From Acanthosepion pharaonis (taxonomy: Eukaryota > Mollusca > Cephalopoda > Sepiida > Sepiidae): a stretch of DNA of 64,000 nucleotides. Shown piece by piece: positions 44,263-55,868 of this stretch. The notes under the pieces are model-generated. The model did not search any database. It saw only the letters and a program-made list of their open reading frames with translations, and had not been told where the DNA came from. The translations under genes were made by a program, and so were the position numbers. The stretch covers positions 257,001-321,000 of the forward strand of contig CAHIKZ030004140.1 in the NCBI GenBank assembly GCA_903632075.3, read 5' to 3'. Within the stretch, counting starts at the first letter, position 1, and each line of letters opens with the position of its first letter.

Positions 44263-45595
44263 TGGAAGTCCTCTTCCATAGTTCCTGTTTTTAAGAACTC
44301 TGGGGAACCTTCTGACCCCTCAAATTATCACCCTATTAGTTTCTTACCTCTTTTTGACAATGAGGCCCTAATCATTAACCATCTTATTTCACACAGCTTT
44401 ATTTCAGACAACCAATATGGCTTCCATTTTGCCAGGTTAGCATATTAACAGCCATCTCTGAAGTTATCTATCAAGGTTTAGATAAGAATAGCAAAGTTTG
44501 AGCTGTGACTCTAGATATTTTGAAGGCATTCAACAGGGTTTGGCATGTGATGAAGTGTCATGGGATGTATATTTAGCTTAATCCTGTCATTCCTAACCAA
44601 TCAAATAATGAACATAGTAATGAATGGGCACATTTCCAAATAATTTCACACTAACACAGAGGTCAATAGGGCTCTATCCTTGGACATATTCTGTTTCTGA
44701 TCTTAAACAATAATCTCTCTGATGTCATCAGTTCCCAACTAGATATGCAGAATATATTATTATTTACTCTTGGCATAGTAGAAAATCTAACAGATTCAAC
44801 AAAGTAAACCTGGCAATTGATCTCCAGTTAGTGGTTAAGTGGGGCAAGAAATGGCTTGTAAATTTCAACACCTCCAAAACAAAACTGTTTTCATTTAATC
44901 ACTACAGAGAAACTTTTCTGCCTACCATTAGGATGGCTGATACTGGACTCCAAGAGAGCAACACTCTTCTTGGCCTCACATTTTCGACTGACTTGAAGTG
45001 GACCAACTATATTGAATCAATTGCTACATCTGATGAAAGGACGGTTGATTCACTGTGACATGCCAAACAGTTTTTATTCTTTATAAATCTAACATTACTC
45101 GTCCCATTTTTGGTCTGGTTTTCCTGCTGTGCATCTTAAGATTTTTAACAAAATCCAGAGAAGTACAATCAAATCATGACCAAATATCTTGTCTCCAGTC
45201 ACTTTCTCACCAACATGATGTGGCTTCCCTCTGTCTCTACTACAAATATTTGCATGGCAACTGCTTGGATGAGCTTTTTTTCCTGATGCCCTAACTACAT
45301 GAATTTAAGTGTCATACCTCGATTGTCAACTAAGTCACTCCATTTTACTGTTGAACTAGTAAGATGTAATCACCACTTCTACTTTAAAAGTTTTTTTTCT
45401 TTCACTTCCCACCTGTGGAACTCCTTTCCCTTTACTTGCTTCCCAGATAACTATAAACCATTATCTACTGACATTTTGATCCCTGTTTCTTTTTGTCTTT
45501 TCCTCAATTTTCCCTATTTTCAATCTTCTCATTCACTTTAACTCCCTGCTGAATTCTAGTGGCATTCTCACCTTGCAAAAAAGATTTGATTAAAA
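44263..45595 (+). pseudogene. RT-A LINE, most of RT to 3' end
   Basis: The first block reads VPVFKNSGEPSDPSNYHPIS, the RT fingers motif, directly after the mariner end. DNQYGFHFA, LDILKAFNRVWHV, GSILGHILFLILNNNLSDV and KWGKKWLVNFNTSKTKLFSF follow, then LLGLTFSTDLKWTNYIESIA and C-terminal YKYLHGNCLDELFFL. The Y.DD box is destroyed. Stops fall at about 45056 and 45295. The 3' end is the decayed CTAGTGGCATTCTCACCTTG. Confidence 0.85.
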
Positions 45596-45599
45596 AGAT

Positions 45600-46180
45600 T
45601 TTTCGAAAATACATACATTTATATATATGTGAAAAAACTATATTTAGGCAGCAAGTATTCATCTAAACAAGTTCGATGAAAAAGAAATGAAAAGGTCTGT
45701 CAGTTTAATTTTTTTTATTTTTAAAATTTTTGCTCTAAGTTCTGGATAAACTTTAAAAATTTTGTTATTGTTTTGTTCAAGTACTTTTGACTTTTACAGT
45801 CATTTTCAAGAACAAATATGGTGTCTATGTGGTTACTAGAATTCTTTTGTCTACCTCCTGGTATTCTTTGAGAAACTGAATGTCTGAAATTGTCCATTGT
45901 GATATCATGTGTAATGTCTATTGAGAACAACGCTGCACAAATTTTATTTAATTTTTTTTATTTATTTGTTTCTTTCCTCTTATATTAAAAAACTTGTTGA
46001 TAGAAAGACATAGGCTCTGATAGACACAAAGCTATGTATTTGCAATCCAAATTTTTTCTAGTATTGCCTATTTTCTCAAATTAATTTAAATATTAATTTG
46101 TTGGCTGTCAGTAAGAGAGATCTTTGATTTAATCCTTAATTCCCAACATAAATCATGAAAAGGCAAAATAAAGTGAGCAA
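45600..46180. other. No identifiable feature
   Basis: AT-rich, no repeat recognised. Confidence 0.4.
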
Positions 46181-46183
46181 ATG

Positions 46184-46272
<89 letters not shown>
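46184..46272 (+). repeat. (AT)n(CA)n(AT)n compound microsatellite
   Basis: A CA core (about 46224-46240) sits between two AT arms that can pair with each other. Confidence 0.95.
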
Positions 46273-46273
<1 letters not shown>

Positions 46274-46500
46274 TGTCCTGGGTATAATGATAAACTACAT
46301 CTGTGTCCCGGCGGGTAAGACGATAAACTACATCCAACAGCAACGCCGCTGATCAGGAGGTTTTGAGGAGTGTGGAACCACCTCTTAATTGCTGGTATTC
46401 CCAGGTCCACCCTCACCCGGAGTGGCAGCACCTGTTCGGTTCCCAGCTATGGGCAAATAATTGACCCCCAACCTGACTCAAAGCACTATGAAAGTGTAAA
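46273..46500. repeat. GC-richer repeat candidate
   Basis: GATAAACTACATCTGTGTCC and GATAAACTACATCCAACAGC are a close duplication. The remainder (CCCAGGTCCACCCTCACCCG) is far more GC-rich than the surroundings. The family is not recognised. Confidence 0.4.
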
Positions 46501-46754
46501 AATACCAGAAATACTTTGTAAAATTTATTACCAGCAATAAAAATCTTGTTGGCATTAGATAACCAATTGAGATTTACTATCCCACAAAACAAACCAAACT
46601 ATACATTTAAAAAAAAAAAAAAATTACCAGCTATACATTTTTTTTTTAAAAATTACCAGATATACATTTTTTGAGAAAATATTACCAGAAATAAAAAAAT
46701 CTTGTCAGCATTAAATAACCCATTGCGGTTGATATGCTGTAAAACAAACCAAAA

Positions 46755-46756
<2 letters not shown>
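46500..46756 (+). repeat. Diverged tandem duplication
   Basis: TTACCAGCAATAAAAATCTTG and TTACCAGAAATAAAAAAATCTTG start two copies, both ending AAAACAAACCAAA. Three ATTACCAGNTATACATTTTTT modules lie between. Confidence 0.7.

Positions 46757-46815
<59 letters not shown>
46757..46815 (+). repeat. (AT)n microsatellite
   Basis: About 58 bases of AT. Confidence 0.95.
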
Positions 46816-46818
<3 letters not shown>

Positions 46819-47196
46819 GCAAATGAATGATAAAGTAGAAAAGAAATGCTATGTCATGTTTTGGCCACTAGAAAGAAATATTTCTATTATGGAATTATCT
46901 CTGTGTAAGTGGATGAGATATAAAAACACAAGTGTCAGTTATAAATATGCATGATGGGAAATCTGAAAATACTGGAATGGCAAAATTTTTAATTTTTAAT
47001 AGATGTCTGGTCATATAGTCTAGCCAATGTCATTCTGTTTCCTTTTGTTTTCATTCTTTTCATAAGTCTCCCACATTGTGATTATAAAAGATCTGCCAAA
47101 AAAGGTGAAATGTAAGAACCTGGACACAAATTTAGCATGGACTATGTAGCAAACAAAACCCTTTTATACAGTTTCACCATAGCAAATTGCTTTGTC

Positions 47197-47226
47197 ATTT
47201 AATTAATTAATTAATTAATTAATTAT
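47197..47226 (+). repeat. (TTAA)n microsatellite
   Basis: Seven TTAA units. Confidence 0.9.
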
Positions 47227-47229
47227 AAT

Positions 47230-50225
47230 GTTGGTGACTTCAAATGTAAATGAATCACTTCAGCTCCCTGTACAGAAGAGGTTTTATCTCCTTATTTTCC
47301 CTGCAATTTCTTCTGTCTGCTTTTGTCTCATCACTATATTCCTTCCTCTCCCTAAGAGATTTTCTAGATATTGGAGATCAGAATCTTTTTTTTTTTTTCA
47401 TAAGATTCTTCCTCCAATGATTGTTCATATTCAGAGTCAATATCATTCTCGATTTCACTGTCATGTTTGTCTTGCCCTGACATGACACTTTCGCCCTCAT
47501 TACTTCCAGGCTCACTTTATATTCCTTCATCACTTTCGTGTTGCAATCTAAATTGGTCTGCATGCACTAATATCCCATTTCCATTCTTTTCTATTATCGT
47601 AGTGTTCTGTCCACTTTGCATTATGAATCTTGTCTCTTGTAGATTAGGTTCACTATTCTTTTTATGCTACAGTTTTTCTTTGGTGGCATAAGACATGGTC
47701 AATGGCATTCTAATTTGTCTACCCATTAGGCCAGATTGGCTTTTCGATCTTCCAGCATGTCATATTGTCCTATAACTTAGCAACAGTCTAGGAAGAAATG
47801 TTTCTATCTTTTCTTTCCATTTTTTTATAGTTTCCTTTCTAATAATCCATTTGCAGTGGGGTTTTATATGGTTTGCATCCAATTTTGTTCAACCATTGGC
47901 ATAGTTCCTCATTACAGAACTCTGGGACATTGTCAGATACTAGCATTTTTGAAATTTCGTTTCTTGAAAATATGATCCTTAAAACTTATTTCATGGTCAA
48001 ACTTCTTTTGTTGGAAACTTGTATTACTTCTGGCCATTCTGAATAGGAATTTATGAGTATTAGTAATAATCCCCCTCTGTTAACATGGGCATGATTCATG
48101 TGTATTCTGTCCTAAATTTGGGTCTCTATAGTCCATGTATGTGTTTTTGTCTGTCTAAATTTTCTACATTCATTGCACAACTTTTACATGTATTCTTCTA
48201 CATCTGTAGAATAGCCTGGCCACCATGCATCTAGCTTTAATCTCCTTTGTGTAAATGTTATTCCACAATGAACATCTTCATGTATGCTTTTTATAATTTT
48301 GCTCCTTTGCATTGCTGGTGGAACCACGATGTCTCCATTACAAATTACACCCTTTTCTATGGTTAACTTGTGTTTAACCTCTTTAAAATGTCTTTCTTCC
48401 CATGAGCAATTATACCACTGGTTATTTTTTATCCTGAAAAATATACTCTTCAATATGAAATCTCGCTTCGTATTCTCAGCTAATTTGTCTATCAACAAAA
48501 TATCAGTTTCCACCCAGTATAAGAAAGCATCTTTGAATTTTTCCTTCACTTTCAGAAGTAATGAAACTCAATCTTGACAAAGTGTATACATGCGGAATGG
48601 TACTGCCTTTCATATACTCAATATCAAAGTCAAATACTATTAGCATTAAGGCTCATCTTAGAATTCTAGAAGATATAACCTTAAGAAGTTCTTACCTAGG
48701 ATTAAATATGAATTCTAAAGGTCTATAGTTGGACCTTAGTAGGGATTTTCTTTCTAATCAAAAACTGACAAGCTCTATTTCCTGTCCTTATTATGGCTAA
48801 TGCTTCTTTTTCAATATTTGAGCAAAACTCACTGATGTCAGTTGTTATTACTATTTACTTTCTAGGGTAAAATATTTTTACTATTGGCTTCTTTGCCAGA
48901 AGAAATTTTAAAAGACCATTTTTTTTTTTAAAGCAGCAAAAGATTCTGTCAATTTGGAGTACTTCTCTACAGATTGTCTGTAGAAATGTACAAGTCCTAA
49001 GAAAGATTCGAATTCTTTTTTGTTCTTAGGTACTTCAGCTTTTAATATTTTTGTCAGTTAACAATTGGCCTGTGATATGACTTCAATATTTCTCTAGTGT
49101 TGTGCATTCATTTTTTTTTAATTGTTAATGCAGCATTTTTAACTTATTTAAAACCATACTTGTTTTCCATTTTAACTCCTTGTCGTTAATAGCACCAACA
49201 TTAATATCATCCTAGTAGCATATTGTATTTTTTATATAGATACCAAAAACTTGCTCTAAAGTCTTTTGAAAAATCATACTTGTGGTTTTAATTTCATATG
49301 GCATTCTTTTCCATTTTAATAAGCCTATTGGCATGTTTATTGCTGTGACTTCTTTAAAGTCTTCAGCAATAGGTATTTGATGGTATGCTGACTTTAGATA
49401 AGTTTTAGAGAATGTTTTCATACCCACAAGTAAGTTCAAAGCCCATTCTACATTGAGAATAGGTTATAAGTCTGTACATATTTTGTCAATACTTATTTCC
49501 TCTTCATTTTGTTGAACCATCTCCATGTTTTTCTTCTTGGATTTATACAAATTTTTAAAATGGCTCATCTTGAAACACTTTTCACATTTTTTTATATGCT
49601 GAACATTTTTGTTTTCTCTTTAATTTTGATAATCACAACAAAAGTACACATTATTCTATCTTTTTTCTTTATCATATATGTGTCCATTTCCTCAATGAGA
49701 TCTGTAACTTTTGTTCTATTAAATTTTTGAATTAATTCTTGTTACTGAACAAATCCAACACACTGTTCTAGTGACAACTTTCCCAGTTGTAAATGCATTT
49801 TAAAGGTTGTTTACTAATTTTATTAAAATCAAATTCTCTTCATTTGGCTGGTTTTCTTATCACAGTTTCTCAAATTCACAATATTTAATGGCCTGTTTTA
49901 AGCAAAGAACATATTCAGTAACTGGTTCATTCACGTTTTTGGAAATATTCATGAACTTAGCTCTCACTGCATTCACTAGTTTTTTTTCTTGGGTGCTATG
50001 TTTTTCACTATTAGTTGACTTATATCATAAAACGTCATTTCCTCCTGCTGTCTTGGGTGTGCAATTGCTGATAATTTTATAATGACCTCACAAAGTGTTG
50101 TTGCCAAGAAGAGATCAGTTATTTGGTTTTCTCCTCCAACTGATTTTAAATCCTTCAGCTTTTTGTTCTATCTTTAAGTGCTAGTATCCTATGCCATAAT
50201 TGTTCATTCAGCTCTTTAGATATCA
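47230..50225 (-). pseudogene. Ty3/gypsy LTR retrotransposon gag-pol remnant
   Basis: Read from 50225 downward: a gag-like stretch and a zinc-knuckle-like run in two frames (VYFCCDYQN, then NVQHIKKCEKCFKMSHF, near 49570-49660); RT with FSKTYLKSAYHQIPIAED and MPIGLLKWKRMPYEI (49439-49212); the Y.DD box as Tyr-stop-Asp-Asp (49217-49206); and an RNase H region too decayed to read. Integrase follows with an HHCC domain (IHEDVHCG, WWPGYS, then CNEC; 48290-48150) and a core with MNHAHVNRGG, NSYSEWPEV (Asp replaced by Asn), VSDNVPEFCNEE and, in a shifted frame, NGLLERK (Glu kept). A 121-codon open piece (48549-48184) is the longest. No matching LTR pair is found at its borders. Confidence 0.85.
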
Positions 50226-50235
50226 ACTGTATCAT

Positions 50236-50662
50236 TATATCTGTCTATATTTCTGACATGAGGTATTATGTACACTATTTACATTATTTGGACTATTGTT
50301 CTCATCTTTGTCATCAAATTTATTACAACATTTCAGCCGTTGTATGCTCAGGCCTTCTTTAGGTAGTTGGAATGTAGAACTGAACCCTTTATTTCACTCA
50401 CTAGAGTGGACTGTTCTAGTTCCATGTGCCATGTTTAATAGATTTCAGTTATCAGTTATCTCCCGTTAATTCCCCTCTCCAAGTTCTCCACTGCCTTAAC
50501 CAGGTATTGAACTCACACTCTTTGGGTCTTGTCACTGGATCTAACCAATGCCTTTATCCACTGTGCCATGTGTCCTAAAGGGGGCCAGAGCATACAACGG
50601 TCAAAATGTTGTAATGATTATGGCAACAAAGATGAGGACAATAGTCCAAATAATGTAAAATG
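50236..50662 (-). mobile_element. hpSINE, minus strand
   Basis: The full left arm is TCTGTCTATATTTCTGACATG through CATTTCAGCCGTTG. The body (GAACTGAACCCTTTATTTCA) and a complete head ending GCCATGTGTCC (50575) follow, then the inverted right arm (GGGGCCAGAGCATACAACGG through AGTCCAAATAATGTAA). The insertion lies at the edge of the gypsy remnant. No convincing target duplication was found. Confidence 0.85.
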
Positions 50663-50814
50663 ATCCCATTGTAGTTAGTGTGACTAACTCATGGGAAGTA
50701 GTATGCACACAAATGCTTCATGGGTAATAGCTGTAGCTATTTATAGTCTTTGTGACTTCATATGTAAATGTCTCACCTCATATTATATTTCATATCTTTT
50801 CACTACCCTTTGTT
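50663..50814. other. No identifiable feature
   Basis: A short unassigned spacer. Confidence 0.4.
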
Positions 50815-50945
50815 TTTAAGGACATTTTTCTTTTGCTATTGATACACTATCTAGATATCTAAATTTCTGCACTTGATTGATTTTTACATCCCTAATATGT
50901 AATGCACACTTTGAGCTGTCTCTTTTGCTGACGGTTATGCCTTCT
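50815..50945 (-). pseudogene. RT-B LINE fragment
   Basis: The minus strand reads KKTEGITVSKRDSSKC and then VKINQVQKFRYLDSVS, matching the KTEFMVISKR..IKQVQKFKYLGS segment at 4490-4610. It is truncated on both sides. Confidence 0.75.
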
Positions 50946-51106
50946 GTCTTCTTAGAGTATTGGTAGAGTAAAGAAAATCGGAAGAAAGATTTAAAAGTTG
51001 TTAACTTTAAAATACTGAAAATTCTTGATAAATAAAATGAGTTTGCCAAATATGAGTTATAAAGAAATGATACTAGTGTGCATAATGAGTGTATAAATTT
51101 ATAATT

Positions 51107-51610
51107 GTGATGTAATGGAATAACCTGTCACCCCCATGAGTGACTACACTATAGGTAGTAACTTCCTATAAGTATCTGTAAGTCAATGAACTACAGAGTC
51201 TAGCTGTGACCTGTTCCAGCTGAACAGTTGAACTCTCTGCCTTTGGGCAGAGAGGAACCCAGATGAGACTTTGCCGGAGGGTAGAGTCTCATTTGGGGAG
51301 GTAGACTGCCCCTGAACCAGTTTATATGGGTTCAAGAGGGAATATTTTTGGCTGAGCCTACAACCCATGTTAAACCGGCCTTGTGCTGCATGCAGCCCTC
51401 ATGGGGGAGTAGCTAAATATACTGGCTGGGATCTGTTGAGTACAACTCTAACTTACGTGAGAACTACTGACCTTCCAATAGTAGCACTCATTACTTGTGC
51501 ATAACTGTTACCTTTATTCTTATTGTATTGGTTTTTACAGTAAGCCATTACTTATTTTATTCACCATGTTTGTCAAATATACATTCCTATTAGCACGGAA
51601 TATAACATAT
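51107..51610 (+). mobile_element. LTR-like repeat, copy 1
   Basis: It begins TGTGATGTAATGGAATAACC and ends GCACGGAATATAACA (TG...CA). From about 51428 it matches 51885-52090 (GGGATCTGTTGAGTACAACT, CCTTCCAATAGTAGCACTCA, GTGCATAACTGTTACCTTTA). A TATA-like CCTATAAGTATC lies near 51167. Which retrotransposon it serves is unknown, as no gag-pol of matching orientation is adjacent. Confidence 0.4.
51205..51430 (+). repeat. GC-richer insert with two hairpins inside the LTR-like repeat
   Basis: Copy 2 reads straight from ACAGAATCTAG into CTGGGATCTATTGAG, whereas copy 1 has about 225 extra bases at this joint. The insert holds CTCTCTGCC...GGCAGAGAG (51233-51254) and ATGAGACT...AGTCTCAT (51262-51292), both perfect short stems. 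Confidence 0.6.
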
Positions 51611-51839
51611 ACTAAGTTAAAACTTATTATAGTCAATACCATTTCTGTATCCCTATGTTATCCCATTGAATACAGTACTGAATATACCCACCAAACCATC
51701 CTATCTCATGGGTAGGATCAGCTCTTTAGACTTGGTTAACAGTTGTTCTAAAGCTGGTATCTTGAACAAAATTACCTCCTAGCAGTCAACGATAAAACAC
51801 AAAATTTACAAATCTTGTGATTATGAACAAATACCTATA

Positions 51840-52090
51840 CTAGATCAGCCATCACCGGGAGTAACAAGAACTACAGAATCTAGCTGGGATCTATTGAGTA
51901 CAACTCAGACTTATGTGAGAACTACCAACCTTCCAATAGTAGCACTCACTACTGGATTGACTTGCGACGACCTTGTGCATAACTGTTACCTTTATTCTTA
52001 TTGTACTGTTGTTTTTTTTACAATAAACCTTTACTTATTTTATCCACCTTTTTTTTTAAGTATATATTTCTATTAGCACAGAATATAACA
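51840..52090 (+). mobile_element. LTR-like repeat, copy 2 (partial)
   Basis: It matches copy 1 over about 200 bases, including a TTTACAATAAACCTTTAC stretch with a polyadenylation-like AATAAA, and ends GCACAGAATATAACA. The 5' half is missing. Confidence 0.45.
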
Positions 52091-53140
52091 AAATGTTATT
52101 AATTGACTGTTACTAATACTGTTTCATGAAATTTCAATTTTGAATAGTAAATCTAGGAATTTGTACAATTATGGCTTTAACTTGTAGAACACAGAAAATG
52201 CTCAACTTTAAAAAAAAAAAACTTGGATCAGAACTACCAAACTTTTTCTTTCAACTGAAGAATTTGAAATCAATTGGTTTTTCACACTGTTTCTGAAGAA
52301 TAAACATAAATAGAAAAGAATGAGAAAATCTCCAGACGTAAAAATCTTCTTTTCATCAGATTCAAATCTTTTGCTACTGAACAAGAAATTAAGAAAAATC
52401 CTTTCATAGAATTTCCAAGGAAAAAATATAAAAAATGTCATCAAATATTTTGATTTCTATTTTTCAAAGAAATAATTGATATTTGCCAACAATTTAACTA
52501 GTGAAATGAATACAAGTTTTTTCTAGTGTAAGACCAAATTATTGATTTCAATTGGAAACAAATAAACATCCTTCTCTTTAGAAAGAAACATATGTGATCT
52601 ATTTTTCATATATCAGTCTAAAACTGATTTGAGGCCAAGTTAAGATATTTTCACAAAAATGCATAGTAATCAAAAAATATTTATGATGGGGAATGTAATC
52701 TTTGCTCATAACAATTTTGCTGCACTTCACAGCATATATAATTTTTTCTAAATATTTATTAATGGAGGTAAAATGATAGGTAATTCTTAAAAATAACATC
52801 AGTTACAGGCTATGATATTTCACTCTTTTGAAAGGTATATTTTCTTGGTTAATTACTTAGACTGGTATCTTTTCCTTTGTTATTTTGATATTACAAATGA
52901 ACTCTTTGACTTACTTCTAAATAAGTGGCAATCAGAACGAGTGGTATCCATGAAATGTGATAAATAAAATCCTTTTTTGTCACTGATGTTCACTTAAAAT
53001 ATCAAATTTCCTGTCACCATGCTCTTTTGTTCTTTTTTCTTTTCTTGTTCCATATTTTTTCATGTCTAAGGGGTTAGGTCATCTGACAAGTTGTCTGTTG
53101 ATCCCATCATTGGTCAGCATCATTGGTTTTTCTTTAGTAT
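52091..53140. other. No identifiable feature
   Basis: AT-rich, no repeat recognised. Confidence 0.4.
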
Positions 53141-53176
53141 TATACATATATATATATATATATATATGTATATATT

Positions 53177-53270
<94 letters not shown>
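53141..53270 (+). repeat. (AT)n(AC)n(AT)n compound microsatellite
   Basis: An AC core at about 53186-53214 lies between AT arms. It directly precedes a Tc1 end. Confidence 0.95.
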
Positions 53271-53273
<3 letters not shown>

Positions 53274-53276
53274 ATA

Positions 53277-53930
53277 CAGTGGAGAAAATAATTATTTCAT
53301 CTCCTGCAGATTTTCTGTGTTTACAAAAATAGGAATGGTCTATAATTTTCTGGGTAGGTCTGTCTTGAAAGTGAGAGATAGAATACAAAGAAAATTCTAG
53401 AAAATCCTATTATATTAATTTTTGAACATTTATTTCTTTTTATTGAAAAAATAAATACTTCACCCCCAGTGATGATCTCAAGACAGCTGAGACCAGTCAC
53501 AAAGGTTACCATTAGTAACACATTACCTAGTGGACTGAAATCATTTAGTGCCAGCAATGTCCCCCTACTCTAGAAGACACATGTACAGGTCTGTCAGAAT
53601 TTTGCAAATGAATACCTTGATGATTCTGGGGAGGGTCGGGAAAAAGGGCTGTGGTCTGATGAGACTGAAATTGAGCTTTTTGGCATCAACTCGACACTGT
53701 GTTTGGAGGAAAAAATAACTGAGTTGGACCCCAAGAACACCATCCCAGCCATTAAGCATTGTATTTTACTTATTGTTTTGAAAATTGAGTTTTACATTCC
53801 TTTTTTGGAATTATTATTAACATATAAAAAAACTGGCATCATACAGGTATTACATTCTGAGAAATGGATAAAAATATTCAAAATTGATGGGTGTATGAAT
53901 AATTTTGTCATTGACTGTATATTAAAATTT
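53277..53930 (+). pseudogene. Rearranged Tc1-like element
   Basis: The first 190 bases equal the left end of the 42.1 kb Tc1 (CAGTGGAGAAAATAATTATT and the inner AATACTTCACCCCC). Transposase codons then run on the plus strand: DDLKTAETSHKG, a decayed middle, and DETEIELFGINSTLCLEEK with ELDPKNTIPAIKHC (53650-53762). After that, sequence typical of another Tc1 end appears (GGGTGTATGAATAATTTTGT, 53889 on). In the 42.1 kb copy the gene runs the other way relative to this end, so the piece has been rearranged. Confidence 0.65.
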
Positions 53931-54127
53931 TATTATTAAAGAAAGACACAAACCATTGGTGGAACCAGCAGACAACTTGCCAAATCCTGAAACATTTATC
54001 CATATACAATCTTGAATAAATTTGATTAAATAAAAAGAAAAAAAGGCCTAAAACATACTTAGTTACTCAGTCAAATAAAGTTCTCAAAGACCAAATTGTC
54101 TAGACAGAACAAGAAACACTTACCAAT

Positions 54128-54283
54128 GTTAAATCTTATGAAAAGTTGGGTCTAGTCGCAACTCAAGTTTCCTGCTTACACAATCTTCAGGTGACTCGAA
54201 CAGGGTGCTAAGTTCAACTTGTCTGAAGATCGTGTGAACATGAAACTTGAGTTATGACTAAAGCCATCCTTTCATAGGATTTA

Positions 54284-54285
<2 letters not shown>
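54128..54285. repeat. Imperfect inverted repeat, about 62-nt arms
   Basis: GTTAAATCTTATGAAAAG at 54128 pairs with CTTTCATAGGATTTAAC ending at 54285. AACTCAAGTTTC pairs with GAAACTTGAGTT, and ACACAATCTTCAG with CTGAAGATCGTGTG. The loop is about 31 nt. Confidence 0.85.

Positions 54286-54328
<43 letters not shown>
54284..54328 (+). repeat. (CA)n(TA)n microsatellite
   Basis: CA for about 22 bases, then TA for about 22 bases. Confidence 0.95.
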
Positions 54329-54524
54329 GCCCATCTGAAGTAATTATACAAATTGCATAAACCTCAATAGTTTGAGTTAGCTTTGAAAAGATCTTGTGAA
54401 ATTCTAATCAATTAATTCAGATTTTAAAACAAAGCTTCAGTTCCATTTTTAGTTAACTTCAACTTGTTATTTTATTTATTTTAAAAAAGTGCAGTCTGAA
54501 ATTATTTATATTATAAAAGCAGCA

Positions 54525-54860
54525 AATCATTTTTGACTTCAATAACAATAGCATTTAATTTGTCTTTGAGAATGTTCCCCAAACGTTTTGGGAGAATTTC
54601 TTGCTTGTTAGCTTTGATTGGATTAAATTGCAAACATTGCCAGTTTGGTTTGTGTCTGGGGATTTCTCAGGCCAGAAAATTATTTCAAAGCTTATCTACT
54701 GGCAGTCAGGACAGTGGGGATCTTGTAGAATCATTGTTCTGCTCGAAGGCATTTCCATCAGGGTAGAGATTTTTGGCAATGGCAAACATTCTACAACTTA
54801 GTGCAGTCTGACTTTTTGCAGTTTTTAAGTTTTCTTGCCACTATGTTTGATCACCACATG
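54525..54860 (-). pseudogene. Tc1-like transposase C-terminus, decayed
   Basis: The minus strand reads EKSPDTNQTGNVCNLIQS and, one frame over, QNVWGTFSKTN. This is the SPDLNPIENVWN..K..L region, with the expected Glu replaced by Gly (NQTGN for NPIEN). Upstream codons are unreadable. Confidence 0.55.
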
Positions 54861-55194
54861 ATGATATTTTTCACTGAAAGTTCATTTATAGAACATGACT
54901 GACAAACTCAGACTTGCTTTTATTATAAAAGATCACTTGGGAAAATTAATCTTTCTGTCTTTACAACAATAAACAGAGTAACACGAGTCCTCATCTTCCA
55001 ACTTACATTTAACTCATGACAGCATTTAAACTGTCAAAAACATTTGTGTGTCTGTGTCGCAAGATTGTTCAAGCAGGGTTTTAAATTCAGAAAGTGTACC
55101 ATCTATTTTTAAATCTTGAAAATGTTAAATATCAGTGCCAAAATTAAAACCAGGAAAACAGATGTTTTGTTTATATTGATTACAAAGAATTTTA

Positions 55195-55480
55195 ATGTGT
55201 AATTAAACTGAAATCACTCCATTTATTATGACTTTTTAATCCATTCACATCAAGCAAGACCATAAAGCCACTAAGACATAAAGAATTACTGAGTGTGAGA
55301 GAATATGAGAAAAAGTAAACATTATTATGGAGTGGGAATAATAAAAGAACAATTATTTCAGCTGTAAAATGATGAGACATTACCACCAAATAAATTATCC
55401 CTTTTTTTAAAGTGTTCCTTAGAAAGGAAGATAACCCTATCAACAGTTTACTCTAACACAACAATTTAAACTGTAAAATG
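55195..55480 (-). pseudogene. RT-A LINE 3' end, minus strand
   Basis: CATCAAGCAAGACCATAAAG and CCACTAAGACATAAAGAATTAC are the complement of the RT-A terminus. GTAAAATGATGAGACATTAC occurs twice (about 55366 and 55471), which shows a 105-base duplication. Confidence 0.7.
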
Positions 55481-55494
55481 ATGAGACATTACCA

Positions 55495-55868
55495 CTAATC
55501 TAGGCTATGATGTCTCTGGATGAGTATTTAGCTTAATCCAGTTGTACCTAACAAACAGTGTAATGACGGTAGTGTTGAATGGACACACTTCTAGATTATT
55601 TCATATTAATGCTGGGGGACCCGAAGCCTCTATCTCTAAACCTATGTTGTTTCTGATATTCATCTAAATATTTATATAAATGATCCAACTATTTACTCCT
55701 GTCTTACTAGCAAGTTTGATAGATCTGAAGGCATGGCTGATGTTAAACTCTAAGAGAGCAATACTCATGTTTCCCACTCACATGAAGCAGAGTGATTATA
55801 TCGAGACATTTGCCAGGTCTATTGCTTGGTTCATTGTATTGTGCATTGAATACTGCCGCCATATCCTC
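55495..55868 (+). pseudogene. RT-A LINE, internally deleted copy
   Basis: Starts GGATGAGTATTTAGCTTAATCC, keeps the region before the GVPQGS box in decayed form, then jumps to CTCTAAGAGAGCAATACTC and ATGAAGCAGAGTGATTATAT (ITFSTDMK region) and to an ALNTAAI-like EYCRHI piece. It joins the next copy at about 55868. Confidence 0.65.

Noticed and set aside
46153..46431. Frames with long Ile-Tyr repeats
   Set aside because: They are translations of AT microsatellites; the same applies at 53062-53400 and 60353-60562.
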